Positions 11,900 through 24,035 of a stretch of DNA of 64,000 nt are shown here, in pieces; positions within the stretch are counted from its first letter, which is position 1; the number at the start of each line of letters is the position of its first letter. The stretch is from positions 4,154,001-4,218,000 of the forward strand of contig JAEQBH010000287.1 of NCBI GenBank assembly GCA_016808115.1, in the 5' to 3' direction. The position numbers and the translations under genes were made by a program. The notes under the pieces are model-generated. The model saw only the letters and a program-made list of their open reading frames with translations, had not been told where the DNA came from and made no database searches. Origin of the DNA: Tetrastigma voinierianum. Taxonomy: Eukaryota; Streptophyta; Magnoliopsida; Vitales; Vitaceae.

Positions 11900-13741
11900 T
11901 CACGAATATGTGATGAGTTTGCTTCAACCCCCAAATCTAACGATTGCTTTGTCTATCTGAGTCCGCACAATGGTAGGCGAAATTGTGGGATCCTAGATCC
12001 TTGTATTTGATTGGGGTCTTGCTCTGGATTATGGCACTGACTTGCTCGATTAGGAAGGCTTTCTTTTCAATGCCTAACCCTTTCTTGACTATGCATAGGT
12101 CCTTTAAGAACTTAGCATAAGTTGGGACCTGCTTAATCATGTCAAGCAGTGGAATGTTTACCTTCACTTGCCTTAGGACCTCCCAAATTTTAGCTTGGTT
12201 TGGGATTTTTTTCTTGCCTCTTAGTGCTTGGGGAAATGGCGGGGGCATGTTTTTCTTCACTGGATCTTCACTGATTATTACTCTTTTGAAACCTCGTTTG
12301 CTTTTCTTGCATGTTTCTTCAACAGGTCATGAGCCTTTGGTTGCCTCTATTTCTCTCCACTCCTCAAAGTGATGGGCTAAAGCTTTCACTTCATCAATCA
12401 CTGAGTTCTTTGGATGAACCTACCTCATGGACTCCTTTTGGTTGGCAATGTTTGGGAAGGACCTTCTCTTTTCTGCTCACCTCAGCCAGGTTGTTGATCT
12501 TTGTGATTAGATCTTGTAGGTTATGATTTTGATTAAGAGTTGCTTTCAAGCCCATATTCTTTTGTTCGGTGTACTTTCTGATGTCAATTCTTTATTGCCA
12601 ATTGTACTTTGATCCTTTTTTGTTCTTCCCTACGAATTGCCTACCACCTTGCTCAAGTTTAGATAAACGTTCAGAGGATGTAGTGGTAACATGGTTTGGG
12701 ATGAGAGTCAGCTGGCGTTTGGCACCGAGGGGCATGGCGGGGATTAGGTTTCGAGGAGAGGGATTCAGGTGATTCTTCCAGTGGAATTGTATGTGTGCAG
12801 AGTGTAGGGCATTCGGTTGTGGCTTGTATTGTACGGCATTAGCATCAAATCCTTCTTGAGGAGCATTCGGATAGTGTTCTCCACAGTTGCAGATGAGTCA
12901 GAGTGATAATTAGTTTATGGGTTGCTGTCTGATTATTTTCAGTCGTGCACTTGGGGAGCCTTTTTCCTTCTAGCTCTTCCGCGCTTCTAGTTAAGGTTGA
13001 TATCTTTGCTTTCATCTCATATCTTTGGAAAGTGCATAAATGCCTCCCCTTTGGTGATTGGCGACTTCATTCTTTTGACCCTCGGAGTTGAGTTTATCCC
13101 AAACCTTGGAAGTTTCAACCACATAATTCAAGAAATCCATGGCTTCATAAGTTTGCTCAAGAAGAAAATGCACATGGTTTCTAGCAATTGTTTCTACGGC
13201 AGGGACATACCATCAAAAAATGATTCACTAACATCCACAATTTAAACCATGGTGTGGACATGCATTGATGGTCTCCGCGAACCTCTCCCAACACCGAGCA
13301 GAACTTCTCATTGTCATAGGTCGAGTAAGCGTAGATCCGTCTCTTCAAACTGCCGTCTTGTTGTACCAAGAATTTCTTCAAAATTCAGCTTGAAGATCGC
13401 CCAATTTCTAATCGTTTCACTCGTGAATTGAGCCATATTTCTTGCTTTGTCCTTGAGGGTTAACGGAATGCCCCTTCAACTTCAACAATTCCACATTCGC
13501 TTATACCCTCCTTGAAAGTTATGCATACTTCAAAATCCCGTATGTGTGAATATGGATTTCATTCTCCATACCATGAAATGTGGGAAGTGGGGGCACCGTG
13601 GTCTCACCTACATCCCCGCAGGAGGTATACTTGCAGAAGTGAGCACTAACTTAGAGTGGGTGTATGATCCCCATTGACCCGTATGTCGTCGGGATTCATA
13701 GGGGCATTATTGAATTTCATTGCTCCTCGCGCAGGATCCAT
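11900..13741 (-). pseudogene. Element B gag (Athila-type) remnant
   Basis: Read right to left, a start codon at 13741 opens MDPARGAMKFNN. The gag body follows with frame changes: a cysteine/histidine-bearing segment near 13250, then a segment containing EAMDFLNYVVETSK near 13125, then QRGGIYALSKD near 13035. After a linker, an open frame at 12260-11937 contains VNIPLLDMIKQVPTYAKFLK, then VSAIIQ..TPIKYKDLGS. This is the gag-protease junction typical of Athila/Tat elements. Gag packages the genomic RNA. The many stops mean no protein is made. Confidence 0.8.
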
Positions 13742-14053
13742 TTGCTCACTGTGCACACCGATTACAAACTTTGTCAACTGGGTGCACTCACTCTTTGCAC
13801 CCACCGATATCCTCCGTCCAAGGTCGCTTAAACACCTATAACACAAAACGAGATAAAACAAAGAACAACAAAGAAACTTGCCAAAAAGGGTCGGTGTTAG
13901 CTACATAAGAACTAATTGTAGAAACAAACAAAGGCAAAGAATCGCTAAGTAAAGGAAACTGCGCTTCAAAACAAACGAATTCAAAAAGGATTAAAGGTCA
14001 CCAACACTTGTAACATGGATTACAAGTACATCAACTCATCATCCGATGAACCA
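13742..14053 (-). other. Element B 5' untranslated leader
   Basis: A roughly 310-base stretch between the PBS and the first gag start contains AAC/AAAG-rich sequence around 13850-13930. No gene is seen. Confidence 0.5.
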
Positions 14054-14070
14054 TCCCCGACAACGCGCCA
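14054..14070 (-). other. Element B primer-binding site (tRNA-Asp type)
   Basis: The minus strand reads TGGCGCGTTGTCGGGGA, one gap and one substitution away from TGGCGCCGTTGCCGGGGA. That sequence is known as the site complementary to the tRNA-Asp 3' end used by Athila and relatives. It lies just inside the 5' LTR and sets the orientation of B. Confidence 0.75.
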
Positions 14071-14072
14071 TT

Positions 14073-15582
14073 TGATCTGCGCCACGGTAGGGTGATCCTA
14101 ATCACAAAATTTGTTTCCTATGTTCTCCTACCGCCGCAGTCGGGTTACCACGCAGCGTTCAGGTCAACACCGGGACGCTTTCATCCCGCGAATGACGGTA
14201 CGTTTGAAAACGCGAGACTTTGTTTGGATTTTTGGATTTGCATTTAAAAATGTGGAGTCGTTGTTCATCAAGAATCAAAATGGCTTAAATTAAAGTGTGA
14301 AATGGAACTTTGAAGGTCAGTCACTAGCTTGATAAAATGGGTTAAGGTGTCCTCGGTTATTTCCTATTGGTGGCAACAGATATATAGTCAAAGCCAAAAC
14401 CGATCTTTGTTTCTTTAAATATGAAACCTAACCCTAGAACCACTCCTATTTGAGTCCAATCAAATACTAAGCATTCAATGTCCCACCGGGCTTTGAAACC
14501 CTAGCATTTAACCTCATTTCAATGGCTCAGAATGACATCTAGAAAGCCGATATCGCTGCATCTACCATTAAGAATGCACTCGAACTCCTAAAGCATGACA
14601 AGTATTAACCAAAGGAAAGACATTAAATGGCATTAAAACCCTATAGTTTGGTTTGGAACCATAAATGCGCACTTATCATTAAAAGCATGAGGACACTGCC
14701 AAACCACCAACAACCAAGCTAGCAACCCTCCTTCCAAGGTTTTGAGGCTTAAAGCTGCTAATTTTGAGTTGTCATCCTCAACGGGTGTTTGGCAGCTGAG
14801 AAATGAGAAAGATGAGAGAGAAGAGAGCAAAATAAAACCTAAAAACTAAAGCTGCGGGAAAGCTTGCATAAAGTGGAAGTTAGGGTTACAAAAGTTGTAG
14901 GGGAGCTTATATAGCCAACCCCAATGTGTGAAATGGAAAAAAATAAAATATGAGATTACAATAGGGGCAAATGGTAATTAATCAAAACGTGGTCGTTTGG
15001 AATCAAAACATCAAACACAGAACATTACTATGCAGGAAATTTTCGCTTAGCATAGGCAATGCTTATGATATAAATTTCTCACATGATAGCGAAATTTCTC
15101 GCTATCATAGCGAAACAAGGTATACTTAAATTCAATTTTTTATGCACATTAATTTTCTAGCATAGTTTAAATTTCACAGATTGCTAATTTTCGCTAGATT
15201 GCAAATTTTCATATGATTACAATAGAATCTCATGAATTTTCGCAATGCATAGCGAAACAGCCTCCTCCTATCAGCCTTACTTCTTGGCCTCTCGCATTGT
15301 TTATTCATCTCATTTTGCCTTCAATTCTTCAATTCAACGTGACATTTCATCGCCTCAGCTTGGTGAAATACCGAGGATTTTCACATTCAGCACCAATACG
15401 AAGCCAAGCTTACTGACTGAAGTTCCCAAGACCTGCAAAACTACCCAAAACAATCTTAAAACCAATCAGTAGCACTAAGTGGACATGCACATGACAATTG
15501 GCTCAATTCATATGATTAGTGCCAAAGCACTCAAAACTCATTCTGAATAGGCTAAAATAGCACTCTTTTTGAGACTTTGACC
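14073..15582 (-). repeat. Element B 5' LTR
   Basis: Partner of 6412-7905. Its higher-coordinate end abuts the resumed integrase frame of element A. A TATA box is visible on the minus strand, CTATATAAGC at 14914-14905, placed as expected for the element's promoter. Confidence 0.75.
14905..14914 (-). promoter_or_regulatory. TATA box of element B LTR
   Basis: CTATATAAGC on the minus strand matches the plant TATA consensus. The equivalent site in the other LTR (near 7260) is damaged. Confidence 0.5.
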
Positions 15583-16196
15583 AGTCGCACTCCATTATAT
15601 TGGAATGAGACTGGCGAAAGGAAATTACTAGGTCCTGAGATTGTACAACGACAAAGGGACAAGGTTAATGTTTATACGTAAGAAGCTGAAAAGCAAAATT
15701 TCAAGATAGGCAAAGAGCAATGTGACAAGCGTGAGAAAGGATCTTGAGATCAGAGGTTAAAGATCGAGTATTCTTTTGCTCTCTCCTTGAAGGGCGTATA
15801 AAGCGAGGAAGCTAAGTCCTCACATTGACCTTTGAGATTGCTGAGAGGATAGGTCCAAAGGGTTTATAGATTAGACTCGCCGTGAGTACTTTCTCGAGTC
15901 CATAATGTTTTCCACATCTCCATGCTACGCAAGTATATCTCGCATCCCTCACATGTGTTGTGGGACACTAGAAATAGAGCCGAGGATGACTTATCCTATG
16001 AGGAGCAGCCTGCAAATTGCAGAGAGAAGGAGCTCAACAAGATAATATCCTTAGTGGTCCTTCGGAGAAACCACTCAGTCGAGGAGGTGACTTGGGAGTT
16101 TAGAGGACTAAATGCGGAGCCGATACCTCATCTCTTCCATGATTGGGCAAATTTCGTGAACGAAATTTTTTTATGTAGATGTAATTCCACTAAATA
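15583..16196 (+). pseudogene. Element A integrase C-terminus with chromodomain-like tail
   Basis: The coding sequence resumes with a block reading TPLYWNETGERKLLGPEIVQ at about 15588-15650, the continuation of the gypsy integrase interrupted at 6411. An open frame from 15922 to 16197 reads MLRKYISHPSHVLWDT, then DDLSYEEQP, then RRNHSVEEVTWEF and PHLF. The last blocks match the plant chromodomain tail, whose usual form is VLWRNHxVEEATWE followed by YPHLF. In chromoviruses this domain is thought to steer integration to chromatin marks. Stops between 15650 and 15900 break the frame. Confidence 0.85.
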
Positions 16197-16476
16197 ATGC
16201 AAGTTTTTAAATATCACACCAAGTTTTAATTAAGTTTGACCAAGTTTGACTCAACAATTAGTATGTAAGCCTGCTGACTTTTTCAAGGATGAATACTCTG
16301 GGGTTGACTAAGACACCATTTCTCAGATAGGCCCTGCTGATACGAGTTCATAGACGGGTTGAACGTCAAAATCCAACTTACGGATAAAAAGTTATGCCCA
16401 TGGGGAGTTCAAACAACAGTATTTTATCAGTGTTCAAGGTTATCCTCAGTTTTTACCTGAAAATGACCCTAGGCTC

Positions 16477-16484
16477 TATATAAA
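16477..16484 (+). promoter_or_regulatory. TATA box of element A LTR
   Basis: CTCTATATAAACC is a near-perfect plant TATA context, about 280 bases into the LTR and therefore at the expected U3/R position. Confidence 0.6.
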
Positions 16485-17464
16485 CCTAGTTCTGCATGCC
16501 AAATATAACCCTAGCCCCAAAACACTCATTTTCAACTCCAGAACCCTAGAAAAAACTCCCCAAGACCGTGGACCTGGATCCACGTTTCAATTGCCAGTTA
16601 ACTGCTTGGCCGTGGGAGACGATTCCGGCCACAACCCTTGCACACGCGCCGGCCAGGGAGGAAGAGCAAGGCGAGGCAACCTTTCCGGCCAAATTTCATG
16701 GCCAACCACTACCGGACGCGCCCGGATCAGGCCGACGAACGCTGCGGCGGCCGCCACGGCGGGTCGCCGGTTTTCTTCATTTTCCGGCCATTCCAGGCCG
16801 ACCCATACCTCCCTCCCCCCATTTTTGGAGCCTCTTAACTCATTCCCGTGGTCCTTTTTCGCAGATTCCTCACCGTTTGAAAGATACGACGAAAGGAAGT
16901 TTGGCCGATAGTTGGATTGCGTTTTCCGGCCACCACATCAACTTTTGACCACAAGGTACTTCTGTGTTCCTTGGTCTCTGGCTTCCGTTGATATAAAGTT
17001 TGTAAATTTTGGACGCTGCCAGTTACTTCCATTTTTTTACACTATTTATGTAATTACCGAGTGCCGTCAGATCAAATCGCATAATTAATTGGTCAAATTA
17101 GGCAAAATTTATTATGGATTAGTGAAATTGATATTTTATGATTTATCGAGGTTCAATTTTGAAAATTAACCTTCGTAAAGCCCCCACTCAAAACACCGCC
17201 CAGTAGCACACTGTGGTAACTGACTCACAGTCCAATTTAGATAGTAGTTTCATAGTTCAAAACTATTCTAAGACATTCGGGGTAATCCCAATGTCTTTTG
17301 GTTTGCTATTCGGTTTCCAAATGGTATTTTATACATAGCTTACACTCACGCCGAGTTTGAGGACGATCCCCGCGTGGTTTTTTGGTGGACTGATCATTTG
17401 TAGTCCGGGGAGTGGTTTATGTTTTAAAATGCTTTGGGGTATCATTATGATATATAATTGTGGT

Positions 17465-17466
<2 letters not shown>

Positions 17467-17523
<57 letters not shown>
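17467..17523. repeat. TA dinucleotide microsatellite
   Basis: A pure TA tract in the 3' LTR of A, shorter than its counterpart at 944-1040. Confidence 0.95.
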
Positions 17524-17524
<1 letters not shown>

Positions 17525-17814
17525 TAATGATTTCTTGGTTATGCATAAATATAATTATCTATTTTATATAGCGTTAATACTTCATGTGAATTTTGTCAAC
17601 ATTTTTAACTATTTGGAAATTTACTCTAGCTTCACGGATAAATTTAAGTTAGATTTAAATATTTTGGTACATGGATTGGCGCGAACCACTTAAAATTTTA
17701 TTGGATGTAAGCAATACGACGCGGAAAAGTATATGCGGAGTAAGGATACTGCCGCATTATTATAAATTTATTGCACTATACAAGACCAGAGGTCTGACTG
17801 ACATTTATATTACG

Positions 17815-17995
17815 GTTTACACAGGGCTTCCACATGTCGTGGAGGCTGGTTTCCATCCAACTGCTATATATTATTTCTTCCACTCGCCGTGAGGTCGAAG
17901 CTTACCCGACGCTTACACTGTGGTTTGCCACGGTGTCGGAGGTTGGTTTCATCCATATTATATTTCCACGCGTCGTGAGGTCGGGTTTACCCGAC
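17815..17995. repeat. Minisatellite in A 3' LTR
   Basis: Degenerate copies of the CGTGAGGT..GGTTTCATCC unit occur near 17840, 17930 and 17970, the counterpart of 1325-1570. Confidence 0.6.
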
Positions 17996-20283
17996 GGTCA
18001 TTATTATTATTATTATTACCATGGTACCTTTCATGCTGAGGGTCGTGGAGGCGGGCATCCACTGCTATGATACGAGGTTTAGATTAAGATATCATTGCTG
18101 AGTAAGCTATAACCATTTCAATATTTATTGTTATTATATCTTATGATTTTTCTTACGACATGATGTTGGTATATTTTATGCTAAATTTTTATGTTGTGAA
18201 TAAATACAGGTGATAATTTTCTTAATAATAATTTCGGTTAAATTCTTGAGTATGAATTTCATATTGTTGACTTGGGTATAAGTTTGGGTTTTGTGAAATA
18301 ATTTTAAATGGGGAACCTTGCAAAAAGATGACGAGGTCTGAGAGAAAGAGAATGTTCACAAATAAAACTCTTATTTTCCTTATAAATTATGCCACTCACC
18401 GAGATTTATTATCTCATCGCTTTTATTTTTTTTGAACTGGCTTCTTCTAGGTCCAAAGTGTACCAGAGACCTACCTCTCGCACCTGTACCTTCTACATCA
18501 CTCTTCACACAAACACAAGATTTCATCTTATCTATCATTCTTTTATTGGATCATTTATTTTCATTTGTACCCCTAAATTCGCAAACACTCTTAAAATGCT
18601 CTATCTTAGTATCAACTCATAAGTGAGTCTTTATTATGTGTGTTATGGGTTGGCACTCACCGTAAGATGCTGCTGTGGATTTGTTGTTATAATCTTTTCA
18701 TATCATAGATTATATTAATGAATGTGTTTACTTTCTTTCTTAAAGTGGGGTTCCATTGGATATTCCCTAGGGATTGTATAGTGGGACTTCACTAGGCGTG
18801 ACCACCCGGGGAATCCTGGGAGGGTATCCGAGTCGGGTCCTGTCATTATAAGTCCAAATATCATTCCCACGGGGATTGATGAGAAAATCTAAAGATCAAC
18901 TACCCCTACTACTCAAGAAAATCACTATTTGAACTAATGTTTTCCATGATTGGTAGAATAGCTAACAAATCTACAACAATAATGCTTTTTACAAGGTTCT
19001 CTTTAATTAAGGTAAAAAAAATCTAAACAACAAGAATCAGAGATTTCACTGAGTCGAAATAACACTGGGAATAAAATCAATGTTAAGATTTGCAATTTGT
19101 AGTAGGTTTAAGATCGAGTACTGTGAACGAAATGAATCCTGGATTTGTCCAAGAGTAGGGTAGTATAACCTTGGAATACCTCCTGACACTATGCATTTCA
19201 CTATTTAAAACACCATTTTCCTAAACCAAGTCAATGGGTCTGAATAGCTACTTTTAGGATTTGATCCTCTCTAAGATTTGGCTGATTTTCCAAAACCAGC
19301 ACTTCACAGCCATCTCTTAGGACTGAACACTGCTTGCCCCCATAGGCAGGGTAACACAAACCTTCTCCAATATAATTGGTACCTTAATATGCAATTCATT
19401 AGAATCCTCTCTCTCCTTGATTAGAATCTATGCTACCACAAGATCAAGATTATTCTACCACATTGAGATGAAACCTCTAAGGATTAAACTGATAGATCAA
19501 CAAATGTTCCTTGTTCCTCAGGAACACACTTCTATTGTCACCTAGAAGGGAACCTTGAAGTCGGAGATTATAACTTCACTTCAGCGCACCGTAGAGTGAC
19601 ACTCGTATTCTATTAGGTTCAAGGATATCAATGAAATTTACTTCAAGTCGCAAGGTTCTTACTCCAGTTGCATCTTGTGTCACTTTAGAGGATCCTGAAA
19701 TCAAAGCACTGGGATAATAGCCTTTTCTGGTACGTAATCGATATTTAACAACGACATAAGAACAATACCAATTAAATCAATCCAGTTTTCATACCCTAAA
19801 ACATCATTTAATACTATAAACAATCATCAATACACCAAATTCCTTCCCAGAGGGAGCTCAGCCTTCCATAACTGGATCACACAAGACAATGACTAGTTGA
19901 TCAAACAAATTCATTGAAATTGTAATCACACTGAATAAACTGGATTTTAGAAAAATTTCCAAATTCTGCTTAAGTTTAGACAAAAATGAAGCTTTGATAT
20001 ACAATGATTTCAGCTCCACATTTTAGCTCAGATTGGCTACTCTAATCCCAAAAGAAAGAAAACTAAATGTTGAAGAAAAAAAGAAAGAAAAGAAAATGAA
20101 ACAAAAATAAAAGAAAAATATATACAAAAGAGACTTCAGCTCTTCCCAAAGCTCAAAACTGGCTGAAGGCTACGCACTCCACCCTAGGAGCTTCTATGTA
20201 TAGGCCCTAATCATTGTGCCTTGAAAACGAGGCGAAAAACACGGACTTCGAAAAGCCCAAAATATTTGCCCTAGTTGTGCTTA

Positions 20284-20907
20284 TGTCATGGCACATGTAG
20301 CAACATTGCAGCCGTGATGTCGTGGCTCATCTTCTGGTGTCGCGACTCTACATATTGATGTCGTGACTAATGTCGCGACATTGCTCTTTGCCTGTTCGTA
20401 CAATGTCATGACTCTTGTTGTCAATGTCGCAACATCATGCCATGTCGTGATGCATCGGGCCTTCGAATCTCATCGTTTCCAACTTTTGGATCGCAATTCT
20501 CGATGTCGCTACATTGAACTTCTTTTCTCTTCCGAAGTCTCTGACATGTCGATGTCGCAACATCGACTTCATGTTCAAACATTGAATTTGATGTCTTTAC
20601 TTCATGTTCTCTGCCTGATGTCACGACTCTGGAACTTGATGTTATCGCTTCAATGTCGACATTGAACTTTTCTTCGCCACTCTACCATGTCGCAATTCCT
20701 GTACTTGACGCGACATTGTTTTTTCTATTATGAGTCATGATGTCGATGTTACGACGTTCATCAACCGATGTCGCGACAATGAAATTGTGTTTTGGTGCCT
20801 TTAGTCGGTGTCGCGACATTCTTCAACCGGTACCGTGACATTGAAGTTGATGTTGTAACTCTGATTGTCAATGTTGCGACATTGGATGTTGATATCACGA
20901 CATTGCA
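20284..20907. repeat. Decayed GTCGCGAC palindrome array in LTR E, block 1
   Basis: About twenty copies of a motif centred on GTCGCGAC, usually within ATGTCGCGACATT, are spaced roughly 15-50 bases apart. By hand count about four are exact. Most others carry one transition at a CpG (GTCGTGAC, GTCACGAC, GTCGCAAC, GTTGCGAC). That pattern fits deamination of methylated cytosine. Confidence 0.8.
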
Positions 20908-23640
20908 TGTAGCGACCCCCGAGCCCGGCCCGACCCGATTGGTGAGTCCGAACCAAAACCCCGGGGACGCTCGGTTTTATTTCTTTTTATTTTCCGCGGT
21001 ATATTAAATTCTTTCTTTTTCGTGTTGTCACACCCGAATCCTGGCCGACCTTAATGGCGGATCCTAACTGTGTTCCTGGGCCATCTGACGCCATTTATCT
21101 TATCAAAACATTTTATTAATTTGTTTAGTCAAGGGAAGCTGTTTAGTTTTGGCAAGCCCATAATCATTTACAAATTTAAAGTAATTCAAGAGGGCCCATA
21201 AACATTAACAAAATACATTTACAAGGAAAGGCATTCTATGCCCTTCAAATGATATACAAATCAAGTTTCGTTTAACCTCTTTGTTTACAAAAACACCACT
21301 CTGTTCAAAAGATGATATGCAAAATTACGGAGGCACTTAATGTTTTGTACTCTTTCTGATGACTCACAGCACCACCCCGGGTCTCTTTCTTTGCTTACCT
21401 CGACACCTGCGCATAGATAACTACACACAAGCATTTTCTGCTTAGTGGTTCTATATACAGTTCTATTCCAATATTCAATTTTAACTTCCATGCATTTAAC
21501 ACATTAACCATGCCCAATATAACAAACATATACCATGCAATTCATTCGCCTCTTAATATACAATCACACTATGTCATATCATGCATTTTCAATGCAGCAA
21601 TTCATTTCACAATTCAATTCATGAGATTTACGCACATACATAAAAAAAATCCCATTACACTCGTCAATGTTGGATATTTCACCTTGACTATTCAATTCAC
21701 AATTTCATGGATTCCTTTCGCTTTTGATGAATCTCAGCTCTTTATTATCATTCGTAATGTGCTTATACATTTAACAATTCTATTTCCCATCATGACGGAT
21801 GTCGCTTGCGCACCCGGCCAACGCGGTATCACTTATTCGCCTCCCATCATGCCGGGATGCCGCTGCGCACCCCGACAGCGTGGTACTACGAAATGTCATA
21901 CGCCATCACGACGGATCCAGCTTGGTGAACTTCCAAGTGGGACATTTCTTCAATGCTATACGCCATCATGACGACGCCGATTGCGGCATCCGGCCAAGTG
22001 GGACATTGACAATTTCGGGTGCTTTCAGACAAATGCCGATTGGTGCATCCTGGTCAAAGTAAGTAACTGGATATCATTCAATTCACATTTATGATGGATT
22101 CCGTTTGATGAATCCTGTCCTTATCATCATTCACATTTATTCGGTTTTCACTATCACATTTCATATTCTTTCGTATTATCTTTCAAAGATATTCATCTAC
22201 TTTAATTATATCATATACTCATTCATAGTTAATTGCAAACTACCAAACATCACCTAAGGATGGAGTCGAGAACAAACCGTTTCACTTAATTTAGCTTCCT
22301 TCTCTTCGATCTCGGTCCTAGGTTAGGCGATCATCACCCATCCCTAGTCAATAACATTCACTCCACTCTTAGTGGATAAACAATTGTTAACGATTTTAGT
22401 GAATTACAAATTTATTTTTGTTAAAAGTCTTGGGTTAAGTTCGCTTCGCCGAGGCGGCGAGGTACGATACATTTTTCACCTAGCTCTAACCTTAATTGAA
22501 CCCCCATTAATCGTTTCTTAAGGTCCCTAGACATCGGTACACGAATATGGGACTTAACGACGCGAAAACATGTCAAACTGAGTTATTGAACCACTTATAC
22601 TCTAGTATGCCTCACCTGTAATTTATAGGTTGCTTCATCACAAGGGATCGCAGATAGTGTTCAACTCAGACTTACAGGTTGTCATCACTGGGTGTACTGG
22701 CATGTGTTCAACTCAGACGTATTGTGCTGCCTGACGCCCATTTTTACCAAGGTGTACCGGTATTAGCTGACTGCACGCAGACAGTGCTCGTTTTCTGCTG
22801 GGGATGTTCAGGATTTTGCAATTTTTTTCACATTTTTCATCTACCAATCTTCTCCAATACATCCCATATCATAACTAATTATGGAATCACTTCAAACAAA
22901 TTCCAAAAGTGGTTTAGAATCAATGAAAATACATTTCCTCAAGTTAGACTTTCTCCCAAAAATCCAAATCATAGAAGATGAGGTCAGTGGTTTGATCTTT
23001 ACCTCAAACCTCTTCCCATCTCTTCTGTATGGTGTTTGGATCCTTCGGGGAGCAAGAAGTGGGGGAAGAAATCACACCAAAGCTTGATCTCTTGCAAACC
23101 CTAGCTCTTCCCCTCCTTTCTCCCTCCCTTTCTCCAAGAACGTGATGTGCTCCAAAATGAGCACTCAAAGACCAATTTCGTCTTTAAAACTCTCTTAAGT
23201 GTAAGGCCATGTTTGGCCTACACCCCTTTTCTCATTTCCCATTTTTGTCTTAAGTCACTTAACTCTTATAAGGCCTTGTTTGGCCACCCAATAAGTCCAA
23301 TTTTCCATTTTTGACATTCTAACTCTTTATTTTACTTTTGGCCATTCATTTATCACAATTTCACTTAAACATCTATTCTTATAACACCGACCTCAGTCCC
23401 CATTTTACAAATTTCTCCACATTTTTCCTTTTTTTTTTCACTTAGTTTATTTCCTGTTCAATACATTTCTAAATTCTAGTGTATATAAAATTCAATCATA
23501 TACCACTCTTTCAATTTACATTTTCAATTTATCAATTTATCAAATTACCCTGAAACCTGAAAGCTCACCTTAATTCATATCCAAAATATATAATAAAATT
23601 ATTATAAAATTTAGGTATTTTTGGCAAGATTGTACCCTCC
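20908..23640. mobile_element. Element F: LTR-like insertion inside LTR E
   Basis: About 2.7 kb separates two parts of the palindrome array of E. It opens with TGTAGCGACCCCCGAGCC. About 115 bases later a second C-rich start, TGTTGTCACACCCGAATCC, appears (21024). Both look like starts of Ty3/gypsy LTRs. The far end is AT-rich, with a TTAGGTATTTTTGG block near 23610. No pol motif was read, so it is best taken as a solo or truncated LTR, perhaps two nested. It contains a minisatellite (21787-22060). The open frame at 21510-21971 runs through that minisatellite and is not supported as a gene. No target duplication was found. Confidence 0.45.
21787..22060. repeat. Minisatellite in F, unit about 60 bp, 4-5 copies
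   Basis: Units start at about 21787, 21844, 21904 and 21964, with a partial one near 22028. Each begins CCATCATGAC or a close variant, followed by a CGGATG-type segment and then a CCGGCCAA..G segment. Two related GATGGATTCC blocks flank the array (21706 and 22093). Confidence 0.75.
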
Positions 23641-24035
23641 GATGTCGCGACATTGGTGTTTTCAATATCGTAACTTTGATTGTTCTCGCTGATGTCACTA
23701 AGATTGATTGTTGATGTCACATTTAAACTTTTCTCTCGAAGTTCGATAATGATGTCATACATTGACTTGATGTTTGACATTCTTCAAACATGTCATACAT
23801 TGTAATTTGTCGTCTTTACTTCATGTACCTCTAGTTACATGTCGCAACTTCAATTTGATGTCGCGACATTAGTTTTCTATTTCGAGTCCTGATTTCGATG
23901 TCGTGACATTGAAATTGTGTTCTGATGCCTTCCGCCGGTGTCACGACATTCTTCATCCAGTGTCACGACATTGAAGTTGATGTTGTGACTCTGAGTGTGA
24001 TGTCACGACATTCTTCAACTGATGTCGCGACATTG
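23641..24035. repeat. Decayed GTCGCGAC palindrome array in LTR E, block 2
   Basis: The array continues after F, with three exact motifs by hand count (23643, near 23862 and near 24023) among more numerous transition variants such as GTCACGAC and GTCGTGAC. Confidence 0.8.

Larger units (their letters stand above)
6412..15582 (-). mobile_element. Element B: Athila-type Ty3/gypsy, RT/integrase-less, nested in A
   Basis: Two LTRs of about 1.5 kb (6412-7905 and 14073-15582) align over their length. They enclose a minus-strand gag and protease region (13741 down to 11430) and a tRNA-Asp-type PBS (14054-14070). It sits inside the integrase codons of A, whose two halves lie exactly on either side. 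No RT, RNase H or integrase motif could be read in the 3.5 kb between protease and the 3' LTR. That stretch instead holds a GC-rich block of unknown origin (9200-11000). B therefore looks like a deletion derivative dependent on other elements, now dead. Ends are accurate to about 10 bases, and no clean target duplication was seen. Confidence 0.75.
16197..18845 (+). repeat. Element A 3' LTR
   Basis: It begins soon after the pol stop (exact first base uncertain) and ends with TCCTGTCA at 18845. From 16511 onward it aligns with bases 1-2404. Landmarks are the GGACCTGGATCC segment near 16570, the TA microsatellite (17467-17523), the minisatellite (17815-17995), an ATT run (17998-18018) and a GGGTTCCATTGGATATT block near 18748. 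A TATA box lies at 16477-16484. Open frames at 16568-16948 fall in a GC-rich part of the LTR and are not supported as genes. Confidence 0.75.

Noticed and set aside
16568..16948. 126-codon open frame
   Set aside because: Inside the 3' LTR of A; the partner LTR near 50-420 does not keep this frame.
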